64,000 bases of DNA from Hyphomicrobium_A sp963817485 (GCA_963817485.1 CAWFOR010000020.1:372001-436000), one strand, 5' to 3'; positions 35,358-45,166 are shown, counted from the first letter of the stretch. Program-made: numbers and translations. The notes: a model not told the origin generated them from the sequence alone.

Positions 35358-36777
35358 TTAGAAGTTGATCTTGGCGCCGGTGATGACTGTCTGGAACGCG
35401 TCGAGCGAGGTCTTGCCGGTCGGCGCGGCGCTGGCGGCTGCAGTAACGGCATTACCCGAGATGTCACCGTCGGCGTGCTGGTAGACGACGTAGAGACTCG
35501 TATCAGCCGCCTCGATGTTCTGGATGATGCCGGCCTGCCAGAAGTCGATGCTGGCGCCGACCGTCTTGCCGGGGTTGGAGCCGGCGTCGTCGTGGCGGTA
35601 CTCACCGAAGATGTTGGTCTTGCCGAGCGAGAAGAACTTCTTCTCGATGCCGGGCTGGATGAACCAGACCGTGCTATCGGGGTCGACCAGATTGGCCGTC
35701 GTGACGGGATTGTCGTTCACGTGGACCGACTGCTTGCCCCAGCCGCCGTACACGAACAGGCCCGTCGGCTTGTGCCAGATAGTTGCTGCCTGCGCCGCCC
35801 CATTTGCACTCGAAATGGCCCGTCGAAGCCGTCGTCGTGCTCGATGATATGCACGAGGTGCCTCCGATCACGTAGGACGTTGGAATGGCTGTGCCGGCGG
35901 CACCTGGGCCAATCTGCGTCCCCGGATCAGTGCTTTCACCGTAGCCGATGCGCGCCAGCACGGAGAAGTCGCCGATGCTGTCGTTCTTGTAGGTCACGGC
36001 GGCATCCCAGAGGTCGTCCTCGCCCCAGGCACCGCTGATAACGAAACCGTGCAAGTTCGGGCTGTCGTAGCGGATGACGTCGCGTCGCGCGCTGTCTCCC
36101 GGTGTCGAATTGTTGAAGCCGCGCAGAACGTCGTTCCATCTCAGAGGATTGAGATTGGCGGCAGGGCCGATCTGCTGACCGTTGTGACGCAGCTGGAACG
36201 TGGACTGGAAGATGGCGGCGCCTTCGGCGTCGTCGACGTTGCGTGTGAGCGTCGGATCGGCATCGTCGAGCAGGTGATAGGTGGCCGTGCCGTTCTGGCC
36301 TACGGCAATCTGACCGTACGTCTTGCTCTTGATGAACCAATTGCTCTTGCGAACGATCACGCCGCTCTGATTGAGCGGGTTGAGATTTGTAGATTCATCC
36401 GTCAACTGGTTCCACTGGTTCTGTGGACTGGCCGCGACGCCGAGCTCAAGGACGTAGCCGGCCGACCATTCCTTGTCGATTTTGGCTTCGCCCGTGAACT
36501 TGAAGCGCGACTGTTCGACGAAGTTCGTGCCGACGTAGACGTTTTGCTCGACGCCGTCGTCCCACCACACAACGGACTCGTTGACCCATCCCGACACCGT
36601 CAGGCTGACCTTGCGGTTGCCCTTGCGCGCCGTGGTCGCCTCGAGCTCGGCGACGCGCTCCTCTAGGTCGGCGCAGCAATCTCCCCCGAGATCGGCCGAC
36701 GAGGCCGGCGTTGCTGCGAAAAGACCAACTCCAAGGACCAACGCAAGGTTGGTCCTTCCCCAGAATCCCCCGTACAT
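35358..36777 (-). pseudogene. Outer-membrane porin (frameshifted)
   Basis: About 473 residues. Signal peptide from ATG 36777 (LALVLGVGLFAATPASSADL), a short coiled region (DLEERVAELEATT), then beta-strand repeats such as VSLTVSGWVNESVVWWDDG and SRFKFTGEAKIDKEWSAGY, ending with Phe (TVITGAKINF), the usual outer-membrane beta-barrel ending. The frame breaks near 35775 between SNYLA and HKPTGLFVYGGWGK. GGGAG eight bases before 36777 decides the start over GTG 36792. The upstream 36778-36930 is unusually AT-rich, suggesting a strong promoter. Confidence 0.82.
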
Positions 36778-37021
36778 CCACTTAACTCCCACTCTACAAA
36801 CGCTACTGACTGACCGACGAGACGCACTGGGAAGTAGTTTGCGAACCCCACTGAGACACGCCGCGAGAGACGTCTGTTATGTTGGAAATAATCCACTATA
36901 ACAGATTGATATATTTAGATTTTTTAGCCATCAGGCCTCCACGTCAATCCTCCTTCCGATAGCTTCTTGAGAATCGTCTCGCGACGGTGCGCGCGAGCAA
37001 CTATGCGTGCACTCGGGCGCA

Positions 37022-37597
37022 TCAGAATTCACCCAGCTGGTGATAGATCTCGTCGCCGGGCACGTGCTCGGGCACGAACTCGAGTTGCTCCCGATGCAGC
37101 TCCTGCAGGATCGAAAGTCCGCGCGGCCAAGGCCCGTAGCCCGACTGCGGATTGATGTGTCCGGCCGGTCCGAGATTGATCAGCTCGGCGCCCCACGCCT
37201 GTGACCACTCCAATGCCCCTGCGAGCGACATCCACGGATCGTTGGTGCTGGCGATGACGACGGAGGGCACGCCGAGCGGGCGCTCGGGGATCGCCGCGCT
37301 CAAGCCGAACCGCGCGGGGTCGGCGGGCGCGACCAGCATCAGTCCGTCGATGCTCTCGCGGTAGTCGAAGGCAGCCTGCACGGCGGCAAGGCAGCCGAAG
37401 CTGTGCGCCACCACATAGACGCGGCCCGGCGCGCGGCTCAACTCGCGGCGCAGCTTTGCCGACCACTTCGGCAGATCGGGCTCGCTCCAGTCGCTCTGCA
37501 TGACACGAATGCAATCGGGGATCTGGCGCTCAAACCACGTCTGCCAGTGGTCGTGGCCGCTGCCGTGAAGTCCGGGGACGATGAGGGTCGTATCCAT
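37022..37597 (-). CDS. RBBP9/YdeN-family alpha/beta hydrolase
   Basis: 191 residues. It begins MDTTLIVPGLHGSGHDHWQ, the start of the RBBP9/YdeN serine-hydrolase family, with nucleophile VVAHSFGCLAAV, an Asp in STNDPWM and a C-terminal His in GPAGHINPQSGYG. Cytosolic; physiological substrate unknown. A longer in-frame reading starting near 37915 lacks protein character and overlaps the sbp gene. Confidence 0.88.
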   Translation of the reverse strand: MDTTLIVPGLHGSGHDHWQTWFERQIPDCIRVMQSDWSEPDLPKWSAKLRRELSRAPGRVYVVAHSFGCLAAVQAAFDYRESIDGLMLVAPADPARFGLSAAIPERPLGVPSVVIASTNDPWMSLAGALEWSQAWGAELINLGPAGHINPQSGYGPWPRGLSILQELHREQLEFVPEHVPGDEIYHQLGEF

Positions 37598-37832
37598 GGG
37601 AACCTCGGGATCCTCGCTTCGCTCGTCTTCGGCCCTGGAACGAGAGCCCGGTTGCGCCGTTTTCCCCCAGTACGTCCCCCGGATTCTCCGGGGGAGACGA
37701 CACAGACCGTTCGTGGCCGGCTTCAAGATTGCCCCGCGGCAAGTGGGCGTAGGTTTGGGCTTGCCGCGGGGCTGCCGACCGGGACCCTCGGGAAGCGCTG
37801 GCCGCACTCCCCGAGAGCCGCGTGTCCGATCG

Positions 37833-38861
37833 TCAGCTCTTGCTTGCCGGCTGGTAGATCTGGTCGAACGTGCCGCCGTCATCGAAGTGGGTCTTCTGGG
37901 CCTTGCCCCAGCCACCGAACACTTCGTCGATGGTGAAGAGCTTCACGTCGCCGAAGTTGGCCTTGTACTTCTCGGCGACCTTGGCATCGCGCGGGCGGTA
38001 GTAGTTCTTGGCCGCGATCTCCTGCGCCTCCGGCGAATAGAGGTAGGCGAGGTACTCTTCAGCGATCTTGCGCGTGCCCTTCTTGTCGACGTTCTTGTCG
38101 ACGACGGCCACCGTCGGCTCTGCAAGGATCGAGATCGTCGGCGTGACGATCTCGAACTTGTCGGGACCGAGCTCCTTCACCGAGAGATAAGCCTCGTTCT
38201 CCCACGCGATCAGGACGTCGCCCTGTCCGCGCTCGACGAACGTCGTGGTGGAACCGCGCGCGCCCGAGTCGAGCACCTTGGTGTTCTTGTAGATCTTGGT
38301 GACGAGGTCCTTCGCCGTCGCATCGCTGCCGCCCGGCTGCTTCAGCGCATAGCCCCACGCCGCCAGATAGTTCCAGCGCGCGCCGCCCGAGGTCTTCGGG
38401 TTCGGGGTCACGACTTCGACGCCGGCCTTACCGAGGTCGGCCCAGTCCTTGATACCCTTGGGATTGCCCTTGCGGACGAGGAAGACGATGGTGGAGGTAT
38501 AGGGCGCGGAGTTGTCCGCCAGCCGCTTCTGCCAATCCGCCTTGACCAGGTCCTTCTTCACTAGCGCTTCGATGTCGCCGGCCAGAGCCAGCGTGGCGAC
38601 GTCGGCGTCGAGGCCGTCGATGATGGCGCGCGCCTGCTTGCCGGAGCCGCCGTGCGACTGGTTGATCTTGACGTCCTCGCCGGTCTTCTCTTTCCAGTGC
38701 TTGATGAAGGCCTCGTTGTAGGCCTGATAGAGTTCGCGGGTCGGATCATAGGAGACGTTGAGCAGCGTCGTCTCGGCGGCGTAGGCGAGCTGGGCGCCTC
38801 CGACCAGGCCGGCTGCCACGGCGAGCGCGATGGCGCCGCGGCGGGAAAATGCAATCTTCAT
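37833..38861 (-). CDS. sbp: Sulfate/thiosulfate ABC transporter substrate-binding protein
   Basis: 342 residues with a signal peptide. Periplasmic sulfate-binding family marks: LLNVSYDPTRELYQAYN, INQSHGGSGKQARAI, NPKTSGGARWNYLAAWGYA and YRPRDAKVAEKY. The permease and ATPase genes (cysTWA) are not in the window. ATG 38861 follows GAGGATG; ATG 38870 is an alternative. It lies 348 bases after a CysB-type regulator gene, the expected activator under sulfur limitation. Confidence 0.93.
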   Translation of the reverse strand: MKIAFSRRGAIALAVAAGLVGGAQLAYAAETTLLNVSYDPTRELYQAYNEAFIKHWKEKTGEDVKINQSHGGSGKQARAIIDGLDADVATLALAGDIEALVKKDLVKADWQKRLADNSAPYTSTIVFLVRKGNPKGIKDWADLGKAGVEVVTPNPKTSGGARWNYLAAWGYALKQPGGSDATAKDLVTKIYKNTKVLDSGARGSTTTFVERGQGDVLIAWENEAYLSVKELGPDKFEIVTPTISILAEPTVAVVDKNVDKKGTRKIAEEYLAYLYSPEAQEIAAKNYYRPRDAKVAEKYKANFGDVKLFTIDEVFGGWGKAQKTHFDDGGTFDQIYQPASKS

Positions 38862-39209
38862 AACGAGCATCCTCTGTGTTCGTGACCTCACCCGATGAAA
38901 GGGTACGGTGAACAGGTAGCCGCGCGCTCGTTCACCACGAACCAAGAAGATTTGCTGAGCTTATACGGTTTTGTGCGGGGCCATGGACCGGGCAAAACCG
39001 CGAGCCTTGTGCGCGGAAAATTGATTTATCGCGCAAGCGCTTCGACGCGACCGAAGCATTTCGGTGTTTGCTTCGAGCGCAGATTTTCTTGCCGACGAAA
39101 TGTGCTCGCCGCGATCGCTCTTCTTAGGCGTCTGGCATGGTGAACCGAGCACGCCCACTGGCGTGCGTGCGTCCCGAATGCATCATTCCGCGCAGAACGT
39201 CGGCCGCAC
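38862..39209. promoter_or_regulatory. Intergenic region between cysB and sbp
   Basis: 348 bases without a gene that I can support. Both flanking genes read leftwards, so it should carry the sbp promoter and any CysB site. I could not define a clear CysB operator or RNA element. Confidence 0.3.
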
Positions 39210-40148
39210 CTAGCGCTCGGTAAACGGGCTCGTCTGCATGGCGCTGCGCACCGTCTTCTCGGTGAGCTGCGGCGAGCATAGCTCGATGAAGCGGAAAACG
39301 TAGCCGCGCAGGAAGCGCCCGCGGCGGATCGCAAGGCTTGACGTATTGCTCGCAAACAGGTGCGCGCAGTCGAGCATGCACAAGCCGGTGTCGCGCTCCG
39401 GATCGAACGCCATGGAGGCGATGATGCCGACGCCGAGCTCGAGCTCGACGTACGCCTTGATGACGTCGGCATCGAGCGCCGACATGGCGATCTCGGGCGC
39501 AAGCCCGGCGCGGGCAAACGCATCGTCGATGCGCGTGCGCCCCGTGAGGCCTTCGTCGTAGGTGATGACCGGCCACTCGGCGACGGCTTCCAGCGTCAGC
39601 GGCTTGACGTTCTCGAGTTCGTGTCCCGCCGGCACGACGACCGCATGCTCCCAAGTGTAGTAGGGGAAGGGGATAAGCCCGACATTGGCCTCGAGGGCGT
39701 CGGTGGCGATGCCGATGTCGGCCTCGCCATCGAGCAGGATGGAGGCGATCTCCTTGGGGCTCGCCTGGTGCAGGACGAGGCGCACGTTGGGGAATGCCTT
39801 CTTGAACTTCGCGATGATGGGAGGCAGCGTGTAGCGCGCCTGCGTATGCGTGGTGGCAATCTTGAGGATGCCCTGGTCGCCGCTCGACATGCGGCCGGCA
39901 ATCTGCGCGAGGTTTTCGGCTTCGAGCAGCATGCGGCCGACGATCTCGACCGCTTCCTTGCCGGCCTCCGTCAATCCCAAGAGGCGTTTGCCGCGGCGCA
40001 CAAACAGCTCGACGCCGAGCTCGTCCTCGAGATCCTTGACGTGCTTGCTCACACCCGACTGGGAGGTGAGCAGTGCGCTCGCCACCTCGGTTAAGTTAAA
40101 GTTGCAGCGAGCCGTCTCGCGAATGATGCGAAGCTGCTGGAAGTTCAT
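39210..40148 (-). CDS. cysB: CysB-type LysR-family regulator
   Basis: 312 residues. CysB/Cbl-type helix-turn-helix MNFQQLRIIRE with NLTEVASALLTSQSGVSKHV and DLEDELGVELFVRRGKRL. The effector domain holds ATTHTQARYTLPPII and TYDEGLTGRTRIDDAF, which are characteristic of CysB rather than general LysR proteins. Activates sulfur-assimilation genes with acetylserine as inducer in the family. The adjacent sbp gene fits. Confidence 0.93.
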   Translation of the reverse strand: MNFQQLRIIRETARCNFNLTEVASALLTSQSGVSKHVKDLEDELGVELFVRRGKRLLGLTEAGKEAVEIVGRMLLEAENLAQIAGRMSSGDQGILKIATTHTQARYTLPPIIAKFKKAFPNVRLVLHQASPKEIASILLDGEADIGIATDALEANVGLIPFPYYTWEHAVVVPAGHELENVKPLTLEAVAEWPVITYDEGLTGRTRIDDAFARAGLAPEIAMSALDADVIKAYVELELGVGIIASMAFDPERDTGLCMLDCAHLFASNTSSLAIRRGRFLRGYVFRFIELCSPQLTEKTVRSAMQTSPFTER

Positions 40149-40467
40149 GCGAGGCCGCCCCTGCCCGCGGGATGTAGCCGGGCGCGGATGCGCAAAACCG
40201 GCGATCGGGGGAGCGTAGTACGGGGAATCACGCCACCGAATAATGATATTCCGATTAGCTTATGCAGAATTGTGCAATGGGCGTGCCGGCCCGCCGTTCT
40301 AACGTTTGCATGTATTCTTATTTGACCCTTCACGCCGCTCAAGGCTCTATGGATGCGTCGGCGAGCTCGTCGTCGGCCGCGGTGATTTGCAGAGCAAGTT
40401 TGCGCCGCGACACCAAACGCTAAGAGGCCGCACTGAAGACGCGGCTTCAGCTCCGAGGAGAAGCCGC

Positions 40468-40554
40468 ATGGCTCAACGACTCAAAATCTCGACGCAGAAG
40501 CGTCACCCAGCGTTCCGCTCCGGAACCGCCTGTACCTGTTGCGCGTGTTGTTGA
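40468..40554 (+). CDS. 28-residue peptide with Cys-rich end, possible leader
   Basis: ATG 40468 sits nine bases after CCGAGGAG, a strong ribosome binding site. The product starts MAQRLKISTQKRHPAF and ends TACTCCACC, six Cys among the last eight or so codons just before the TGA. A run of regulatory codons at the end of a short ORF is the layout of attenuation leader peptides; the nearest genes are cysB (divergent) and the unknown gene at 40646. Could equally be a metal-binding peptide. The rest of 40149-40645 shows nothing else. Confidence 0.45.
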   Translation: MAQRLKISTQKRHPAFRSGTACTCCACC

Positions 40555-40645
40555 AGCACGACGCAAGCGGCCCCTGAGCCGCCGTTCCAATTCGATCGCA
40601 AAATTGAACGCAAGGGAGCCGGCAGAGCCGGCGACAGGTGAAGCT

Positions 40646-40870
40646 ATGTCCTCACAAGCCTACATCATCGAGATCGGCAGCGATGCCGTCGGTATCATCG
40701 TGCGCGAGGCGGGCGACTCCGCCTTCCACTTCCACGCCGCGCTCAATGAGTTCCAGTTCCTTGACGGCAAGATGTTCGCGACCCCGCAAGCCGCGCAGGC
40801 GGCGGCGGACGCCCACGGCGCCAAGCGGGCGCGCGGCGGTCTCGCACATCATGCAGGGCGCACGCTATGA
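40646..40870 (+). CDS. Small protein of unknown function
   Basis: 74 residues from ATG 40646. The sequence IIEIGSDAVGIIVREAGDSA and HAALNEFQFLDGKMFATPQA suggests a compact beta-rich domain; Ala-rich helix at the end. Overlaps the next gene as ATGA, so both are cotranslated. No family identified. Confidence 0.6.
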   Translation: MSSQAYIIEIGSDAVGIIVREAGDSAFHFHAALNEFQFLDGKMFATPQAAQAAADAHGAKRARGGLAHHAGRTL

Positions 40871-41079
40871 GCGAGCCGATCAGCTTTTCCGAGCAGTTGC
40901 GCGCCTGGAGGCAGCGTAAGGCAGCCCGCGCCGTGGCTCCCGCCGCGATAGGCGCCGACGACAACCTGGTGCAGTTCCGGCACCGCGTCGATACGCGTCT
41001 CGAAGACCCGCCCAAAGGGGACACGCCCTGGCTCGATTGGCTGCGCGCCGAGCCGTGGGTGCCTGTGGTCGAGGACTAG
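40867..41079 (+). CDS. Small Trp-rich-ended protein of unknown function
   Basis: 70 residues starting MSEPISFSEQLRAWRQRKA and ending with PWLDWLRAEPWVPVVED. Four-base overlap with the upstream gene. A terminator follows at 41151. No family identified. Confidence 0.58.
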   Translation: MSEPISFSEQLRAWRQRKAARAVAPAAIGADDNLVQFRHRVDTRLEDPPKGDTPWLDWLRAEPWVPVVED

Positions 41080-41150
41080 CTGGCGCAGCGCCCTAAGATA
41101 TTTTCCCTGGTACTCCGAGCCCCCAGCCTCCCGCTGCTGAGGGCGAACTA

Positions 41151-41193
41151 GGCCCGGTTCCGCTCAGTCTCCTGCGGACCGGGCCATTTTTCT
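41151..41193 (+). terminator. Rho-independent terminator
   Basis: GGCCCGGTTCCG pairs with CGGACCGGGCC (one bulged T), 14-base loop, followed by ATTTTTCTT. It ends the two-gene unit at 40646-41079. Confidence 0.75.
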
Positions 41194-41323
41194 TGGAAGG
41201 CTCCGTTTCCAAAGTTGCGGCAATGCCACATCGGCACTCGATTTCTGCGGACCCGAGGCAAAAGCCACGCGAACGCCATACATAGGAGGCAACGAAGCTG
41301 CTGATTTGCCGGAGGGAAAATCG

Positions 41324-41614
41324 ATGCGACAGTCTCCGATCGTGCTTGCCGCGTTCCTAAGCGTTGCCCTGCTGGCACCGCCAGCGCTTGCGTTCGACGT
41401 CGATTCCAGCACCAGCACCAATCCGGACGGGACGGCGCGCTACGCCGATCCGGACGACAAGCCGGTGGGCGGGCCCTTGGGCTCGGTTACCTTCGGGACG
41501 GGTTCGGGCGCGAACTTCACCGGCGGCGCGACCACAAGCTCGCCCTCTTCGATTCCACAGAGCTGGCAGGATCTCGGCTGGGCCAACCCGCTGCCGGACC
41601 GCCGCGCGAAGTAG
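41324..41614 (+). CDS. Small secreted protein, unknown
   Basis: 96 residues from ATG 41324 after a GGAGGG site. Signal peptide (VLAAFLSVALLAPPALA) followed by a Gly/Ser/Thr-rich, probably flexible mature part (TSTNPDGTARYADPDD; FGTGSGANFTGGATTSS). Followed by a strong terminator. No function known. Confidence 0.65.
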   Translation: MRQSPIVLAAFLSVALLAPPALAFDVDSSTSTNPDGTARYADPDDKPVGGPLGSVTFGTGSGANFTGGATTSSPSSIPQSWQDLGWANPLPDRRAK

Positions 41615-41643
41615 CGCCGGCTCAAGGTCTTTACTGATTTTGT

Positions 41644-41688
41644 AGCGGCCGCGACGGAGCTGAGCCTCCGTCGCGGTTGCTTTCATTT
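41644..41688 (+). terminator. Rho-independent terminator
   Basis: Perfect 11-base stem CCGCGACGGAG / CTCCGTCGCGG with a six-base loop, extended by five weaker pairs (AGCGG/TTGCT) and followed by TTCATTTT. Confidence 0.85.
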
Positions 41689-41763
41689 TGGGGTGATCCC
41701 GGTCCGGGCTGGACCCCGCGCCCGCCCACACGCATACGTCCCAGTCCTGATCGGGAGCGAGCT

Positions 41764-43269
41764 ATGATGGCGGCAACCTCGAGCACGACGAGCATCTGGA
41801 ACGCGTCCTATCTCAGGGAGCGGCTCGCAACCGCGCTGCTCAATCCGATCCGTGCCTTCCGCCCCCGCTATCTGCCGCTGCTCATGGTCTATTTCGCCTA
41901 CGGCGCGCTGGGCCTCATCGCTGTCGCCGAGAGCTTCTGGGTCAAGAAGGCGCTGACCTTGACCCCGGCCGAGCTTGCCGAGCTCGCCGGCTGGCTCACG
42001 CTGCCGTGGACCGTGAAGATGGTGTTTGGCGAGCTTGTCGATGCCGTTCCCATCTTCGGCTCGCAGCGCCGCGCCTATGTGTTCATCGGGGCGGCCTTCA
42101 TTGCGCTCGGGATGTTGCTGCTCGCCGGCGCGGCCGGCGGCTGGCTCACCTTCGCGAGCCTGGAAAACCTCTACCGCCTCGGCGCCTTCTCGAGCGTGCT
42201 CGGCGTCGTTATCCAGGACGTGGCGGCCGACGCCATGAGCACAGAGGTGGTCGACCGCGAGAACTCGGACGGCTCACCTCGCGACAAGGATGAGGTCGAC
42301 CGCGAGCTCGGCATGGTGCAGGTGCTGGGGCGGCTGGCGCTGTCGTTCGGCATCTTCCTCGTAGCCGGCGTCGCCGGGTGGATCGCCGGCGTCTACAGCT
42401 ATGCGACCGTGTTCCTCGTCGGGCTCATCATTCCGGTCATCTCGGTGAGCGGCGCGGCGCTGATCACCCTGAAGCCGGTCGAGAGCAGCCCCATCGACTG
42501 GCGCATCCTCGGCGGCGGCATTGCCTATGGCGCCTTCGTGCTGGCACTCGCCCTCTCCAGCGTCCCCTACAACCAGGAGATCGTGTTCGTCGTCTCCATG
42601 GTGGTCGTATGCGCCATGCTGGTCCGCGTCGTGCACGATCTCGACGAGGCGACCAAGCGCACGATCTTCTATGCAGCGCTCATCATCTTCGTCTATCGCG
42701 CAACGCCGCTCGTCGGGCAGGGCTACACCTGGTTCGCGATCGACGTGCTGGGCTTCGACGAGGCCTTCCAGGGCACGCTGGGGCAGATCGGGGCCGGGCT
42801 CGCGCTGCTCGGCATGTGGCTGTTCTCGGATGCCATCACCCGGCGACCGGTGCCGGTCGTGCTCCTGTGGCTCACGATCGTCACGACCATCCTGTCGCTG
42901 CCGAGCCTCGGGCTGGTGCTCGGCCTGGCCGACTGGACGGAGCGGGTGTTCGGCTTCGGCGCGCGCACGATCGCCATCATCGACACTGCGGCGACCTCGC
43001 CGTTCGCGCAGCTCAGCATGATCCCGCTGTTGACGCTCACCGCGATCTACGCGCCCAAGGGGCACCGCGCGACGTGGTTTGCGCTCATGGCCTCGCTGAT
43101 GAACCTCGCGCTCGTCGCCGGGCAGTTACAGACGAAGTATCTGAACGAGATCTACGTCGTCGGCCGCGGCGCCTACGAGAACTTGCCCTACATCGTCATG
43201 TGGAGCATCGCCATCGGCTTCGTCGTGCCGCTCGCGGCGATCTTCGCCTTCGGCCGCCGGCTACGGTGA
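41764..43269 (+). CDS. Folate-biopterin transporter (BT1/FBT) family protein
   Basis: 501 residues, about 12 membrane helices. Family marks: WTVKMVFGELVDAVPIFGS, RRAYVFIGAAFIALG and SSVLGVVIQDVAADAMSTEV, as in BT1-type pteridine/folate carriers of the major facilitator superfamily. ATG 41764 (or 41767) after GGGAGCGAGCT was chosen. In an organism using tetrahydromethanopterin a pterin substrate is attractive but unproven. Confidence 0.82.
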   Translation: MMAATSSTTSIWNASYLRERLATALLNPIRAFRPRYLPLLMVYFAYGALGLIAVAESFWVKKALTLTPAELAELAGWLTLPWTVKMVFGELVDAVPIFGSQRRAYVFIGAAFIALGMLLLAGAAGGWLTFASLENLYRLGAFSSVLGVVIQDVAADAMSTEVVDRENSDGSPRDKDEVDRELGMVQVLGRLALSFGIFLVAGVAGWIAGVYSYATVFLVGLIIPVISVSGAALITLKPVESSPIDWRILGGGIAYGAFVLALALSSVPYNQEIVFVVSMVVVCAMLVRVVHDLDEATKRTIFYAALIIFVYRATPLVGQGYTWFAIDVLGFDEAFQGTLGQIGAGLALLGMWLFSDAITRRPVPVVLLWLTIVTTILSLPSLGLVLGLADWTERVFGFGARTIAIIDTAATSPFAQLSMIPLLTLTAIYAPKGHRATWFALMASLMNLALVAGQLQTKYLNEIYVVGRGAYENLPYIVMWSIAIGFVVPLAAIFAFGRRLR

Positions 43270-43364
43270 CACGGCGGCAAAAGGGCGCCCTGAACTGTCA
43301 CCTCCGCATGCCATACGCTGACGCAGTTCCATCACTAGCCTCACGACAGGAGCCAGCGTCTCTC

Positions 43365-44141
43365 ATGCAGCCTTCCGTTTCAACCAGTCTGGCCGGCAAG
43401 CGCGGTCTCGTCGTCGGCATCGCGAATGAGGCCAGCATCGCCGCCGGCTGTGCGCGCGCCTTCGTCGCCGCCGGCGCTACGCTCGCGGCAACCTACCTGA
43501 ACGCTAAGGCGGAGCCGTATGTCCGCGTCGTCACCGACGCGCTCGGCTGCGAATTGCTGGTGGCTTGCGACGTGCGCGTGCCGGGGCAACTCGAGGCAGC
43601 GTTCGAACGTATCCGCGCGGAATGGGGTCAACTGGACTTCCTGCTGCACGCCATCGCCTACGCACCCAAGGATGATCTGCACGGCCGTGTGGTGGACAGC
43701 AGCGCCGAAGGTTTCGCGCTGGCCATGGATGTGTCCTGCCACTCCTTCTTGCGCATGGCGCATCTGGCCGAACCGCTCATGACGACCGGCGGCTGTCTGC
43801 TCACCGTCACCTTCTACGGTTCGGAACGGGTGGTGGCGCACTACAACCTGATGGGGCCGGTGAAGGCGGCGCTGGAAAGTGCGGTCCGCTATACCGCTGC
43901 GGAGCTGGCTCCGAAAGGCATCCGCGCCCACGCAATCTCTCCCGGGCCGATCCGCACCCGGGCTGCCAGCGGCCTCGACCGCTTCGACGAGCTCCTTGCC
44001 GCCGCCGCAGCCGTTGCGCCCGACCACCATTTGGTAGATGTCGACGACGTGGGGGCGCTGGCGGCATTCCTGGTCAGCGACGGGGCCAGCCGCATCACCG
44101 GCACCATCATCCCGGTCGATGGCGGGCAGCACCTAGTCTGA
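43365..44141 (+). CDS. fabI: Enoyl-ACP reductase, FabI type
   Basis: 258 residues of the short-chain dehydrogenase fold. N-terminal LVVGIANEASIAAGCARAF is the FabI form of the nucleotide-binding loop; LLHAIAYAPKDDLHG and YNLMGPVKAALESAVRY hold the Tyr-x6-Lys catalytic pair; the end ASRITGTIIPVDGGQHL is standard. Reduces enoyl-ACP in fatty acid synthesis. The sequence departs somewhat from housekeeping FabI, so a second paralogue is possible. Confidence 0.85.
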   Translation: MQPSVSTSLAGKRGLVVGIANEASIAAGCARAFVAAGATLAATYLNAKAEPYVRVVTDALGCELLVACDVRVPGQLEAAFERIRAEWGQLDFLLHAIAYAPKDDLHGRVVDSSAEGFALAMDVSCHSFLRMAHLAEPLMTTGGCLLTVTFYGSERVVAHYNLMGPVKAALESAVRYTAAELAPKGIRAHAISPGPIRTRAASGLDRFDELLAAAAAVAPDHHLVDVDDVGALAAFLVSDGASRITGTIIPVDGGQHLV

Positions 44142-44236
44142 GCGCGGCCCCAGGATCGCGACACTGAAGCGCTGACTTTTACGGCTGCTCGCGGCTATCT
44201 TGCGCGCAATCTCAATTCAAATCGCATGAGCACCCC

Positions 44237-45166
44237 GTGAGCAGCCTCGAGACCGTCGTCCAGGAAATCGCCGCCGAGATGCGCGGCATGCCCGATCGCG
44301 GCGAGGTCGCGAGCTACATCCCTGAACTGGCGCGCGTCGACCCCAACGCGTTCGGTCTCGTCGTGGTCACGGCCGACGGGAGCGTCGCTGCCGCCGGCGA
44401 CAGCGAAGCGCCGTTCTCGATCCAGAGCATCTCCAAGGTGTTCACGCTCGCGCTCGCGCTGGGCAAGGTTGGCGATCGCCTGTGGAGCCGCGTCGGCCGC
44501 GAGCCCTCGGGCAGCGCCTTCAACTCCATCGTCCAGCTCGAATACGAACGCGGCATCCCGCGCAACCCCTTCATCAATGCGGGCGCCATCGCCGTCACCG
44601 ACACCATCCTGTCGGGCCATCAGCCGCGCGAGGCGCTGGGCGAGATCCTGTGGTTCATGCGCTTTCTGGCCGACGATCCCTCGATCCGCATCGACGAGAC
44701 CGTCGCCGCCTCCGAGCAGCGGACCGGCTACCGCAACAGCGCGCTCGCCAACTACATGAAGTCGTTCGGCGTGATCGAGAACCCCGTCGAGTTCACCCTC
44801 GGCGTCTATTTCCATCACTGCGCCATCGCCATGTCGTGCCGGCAGCTCGCCATGGCCGGGCGCTTTCTCGCGCAGCTGGGCAACAACCCGTCGACCGGCT
44901 TCTCGGTGGTGCAGCCTGAGCGCGCCCGCCGCATCAATGCGCTGATGCTCACGTGTGGCCACTACGACGGCTCGGGAGAATTCGCCTATCGCGTGGGGCT
45001 GCCGGGCAAAAGCGGGGTCGGCGGCGGCATCCTGGCGATCGCTCCGGGAAAGGCGTCGATCGCCGTGTGGTCGCCGGGCCTCGACGCCCAGGGAAACTCG
45101 CAGTTGGGACAGCTCGCGCTGGAGAAGCTGAGCAAGAGGCTCGGCTGGTCGATCTTCGGGGCGTGA
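44237..45166 (+). CDS. glsA: Glutaminase A
   Basis: 309 residues, serine-dependent beta-lactamase-fold glutaminase. Catalytic SISK in PFSIQSISKVFTLALAL; other marks are EPSGSAFNSIVQLE, PRNPFINAGAIAV, the Tyr region GYRNSALANYMKS, and the end GKSGVGGGILAI. Converts glutamine to glutamate and ammonia. GTG 44237 is used as start, two bases downstream of a short ATG-GTG context; spacing is not decisive. Near glnII, which makes glutamine. Confidence 0.95.
   Translation: MSSLETVVQEIAAEMRGMPDRGEVASYIPELARVDPNAFGLVVVTADGSVAAAGDSEAPFSIQSISKVFTLALALGKVGDRLWSRVGREPSGSAFNSIVQLEYERGIPRNPFINAGAIAVTDTILSGHQPREALGEILWFMRFLADDPSIRIDETVAASEQRTGYRNSALANYMKSFGVIENPVEFTLGVYFHHCAIAMSCRQLAMAGRFLAQLGNNPSTGFSVVQPERARRINALMLTCGHYDGSGEFAYRVGLPGKSGVGGGILAIAPGKASIAVWSPGLDAQGNSQLGQLALEKLSKRLGWSIFGA

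Noticed and set aside
40420..40470. GCGGCTTC/GAAGCCGC hairpin before the Cys-rich mini-ORF as a terminator
   Set aside because: The stem is short and no T-tract follows; it could be part of a leader structure but cannot be supported as a terminator.
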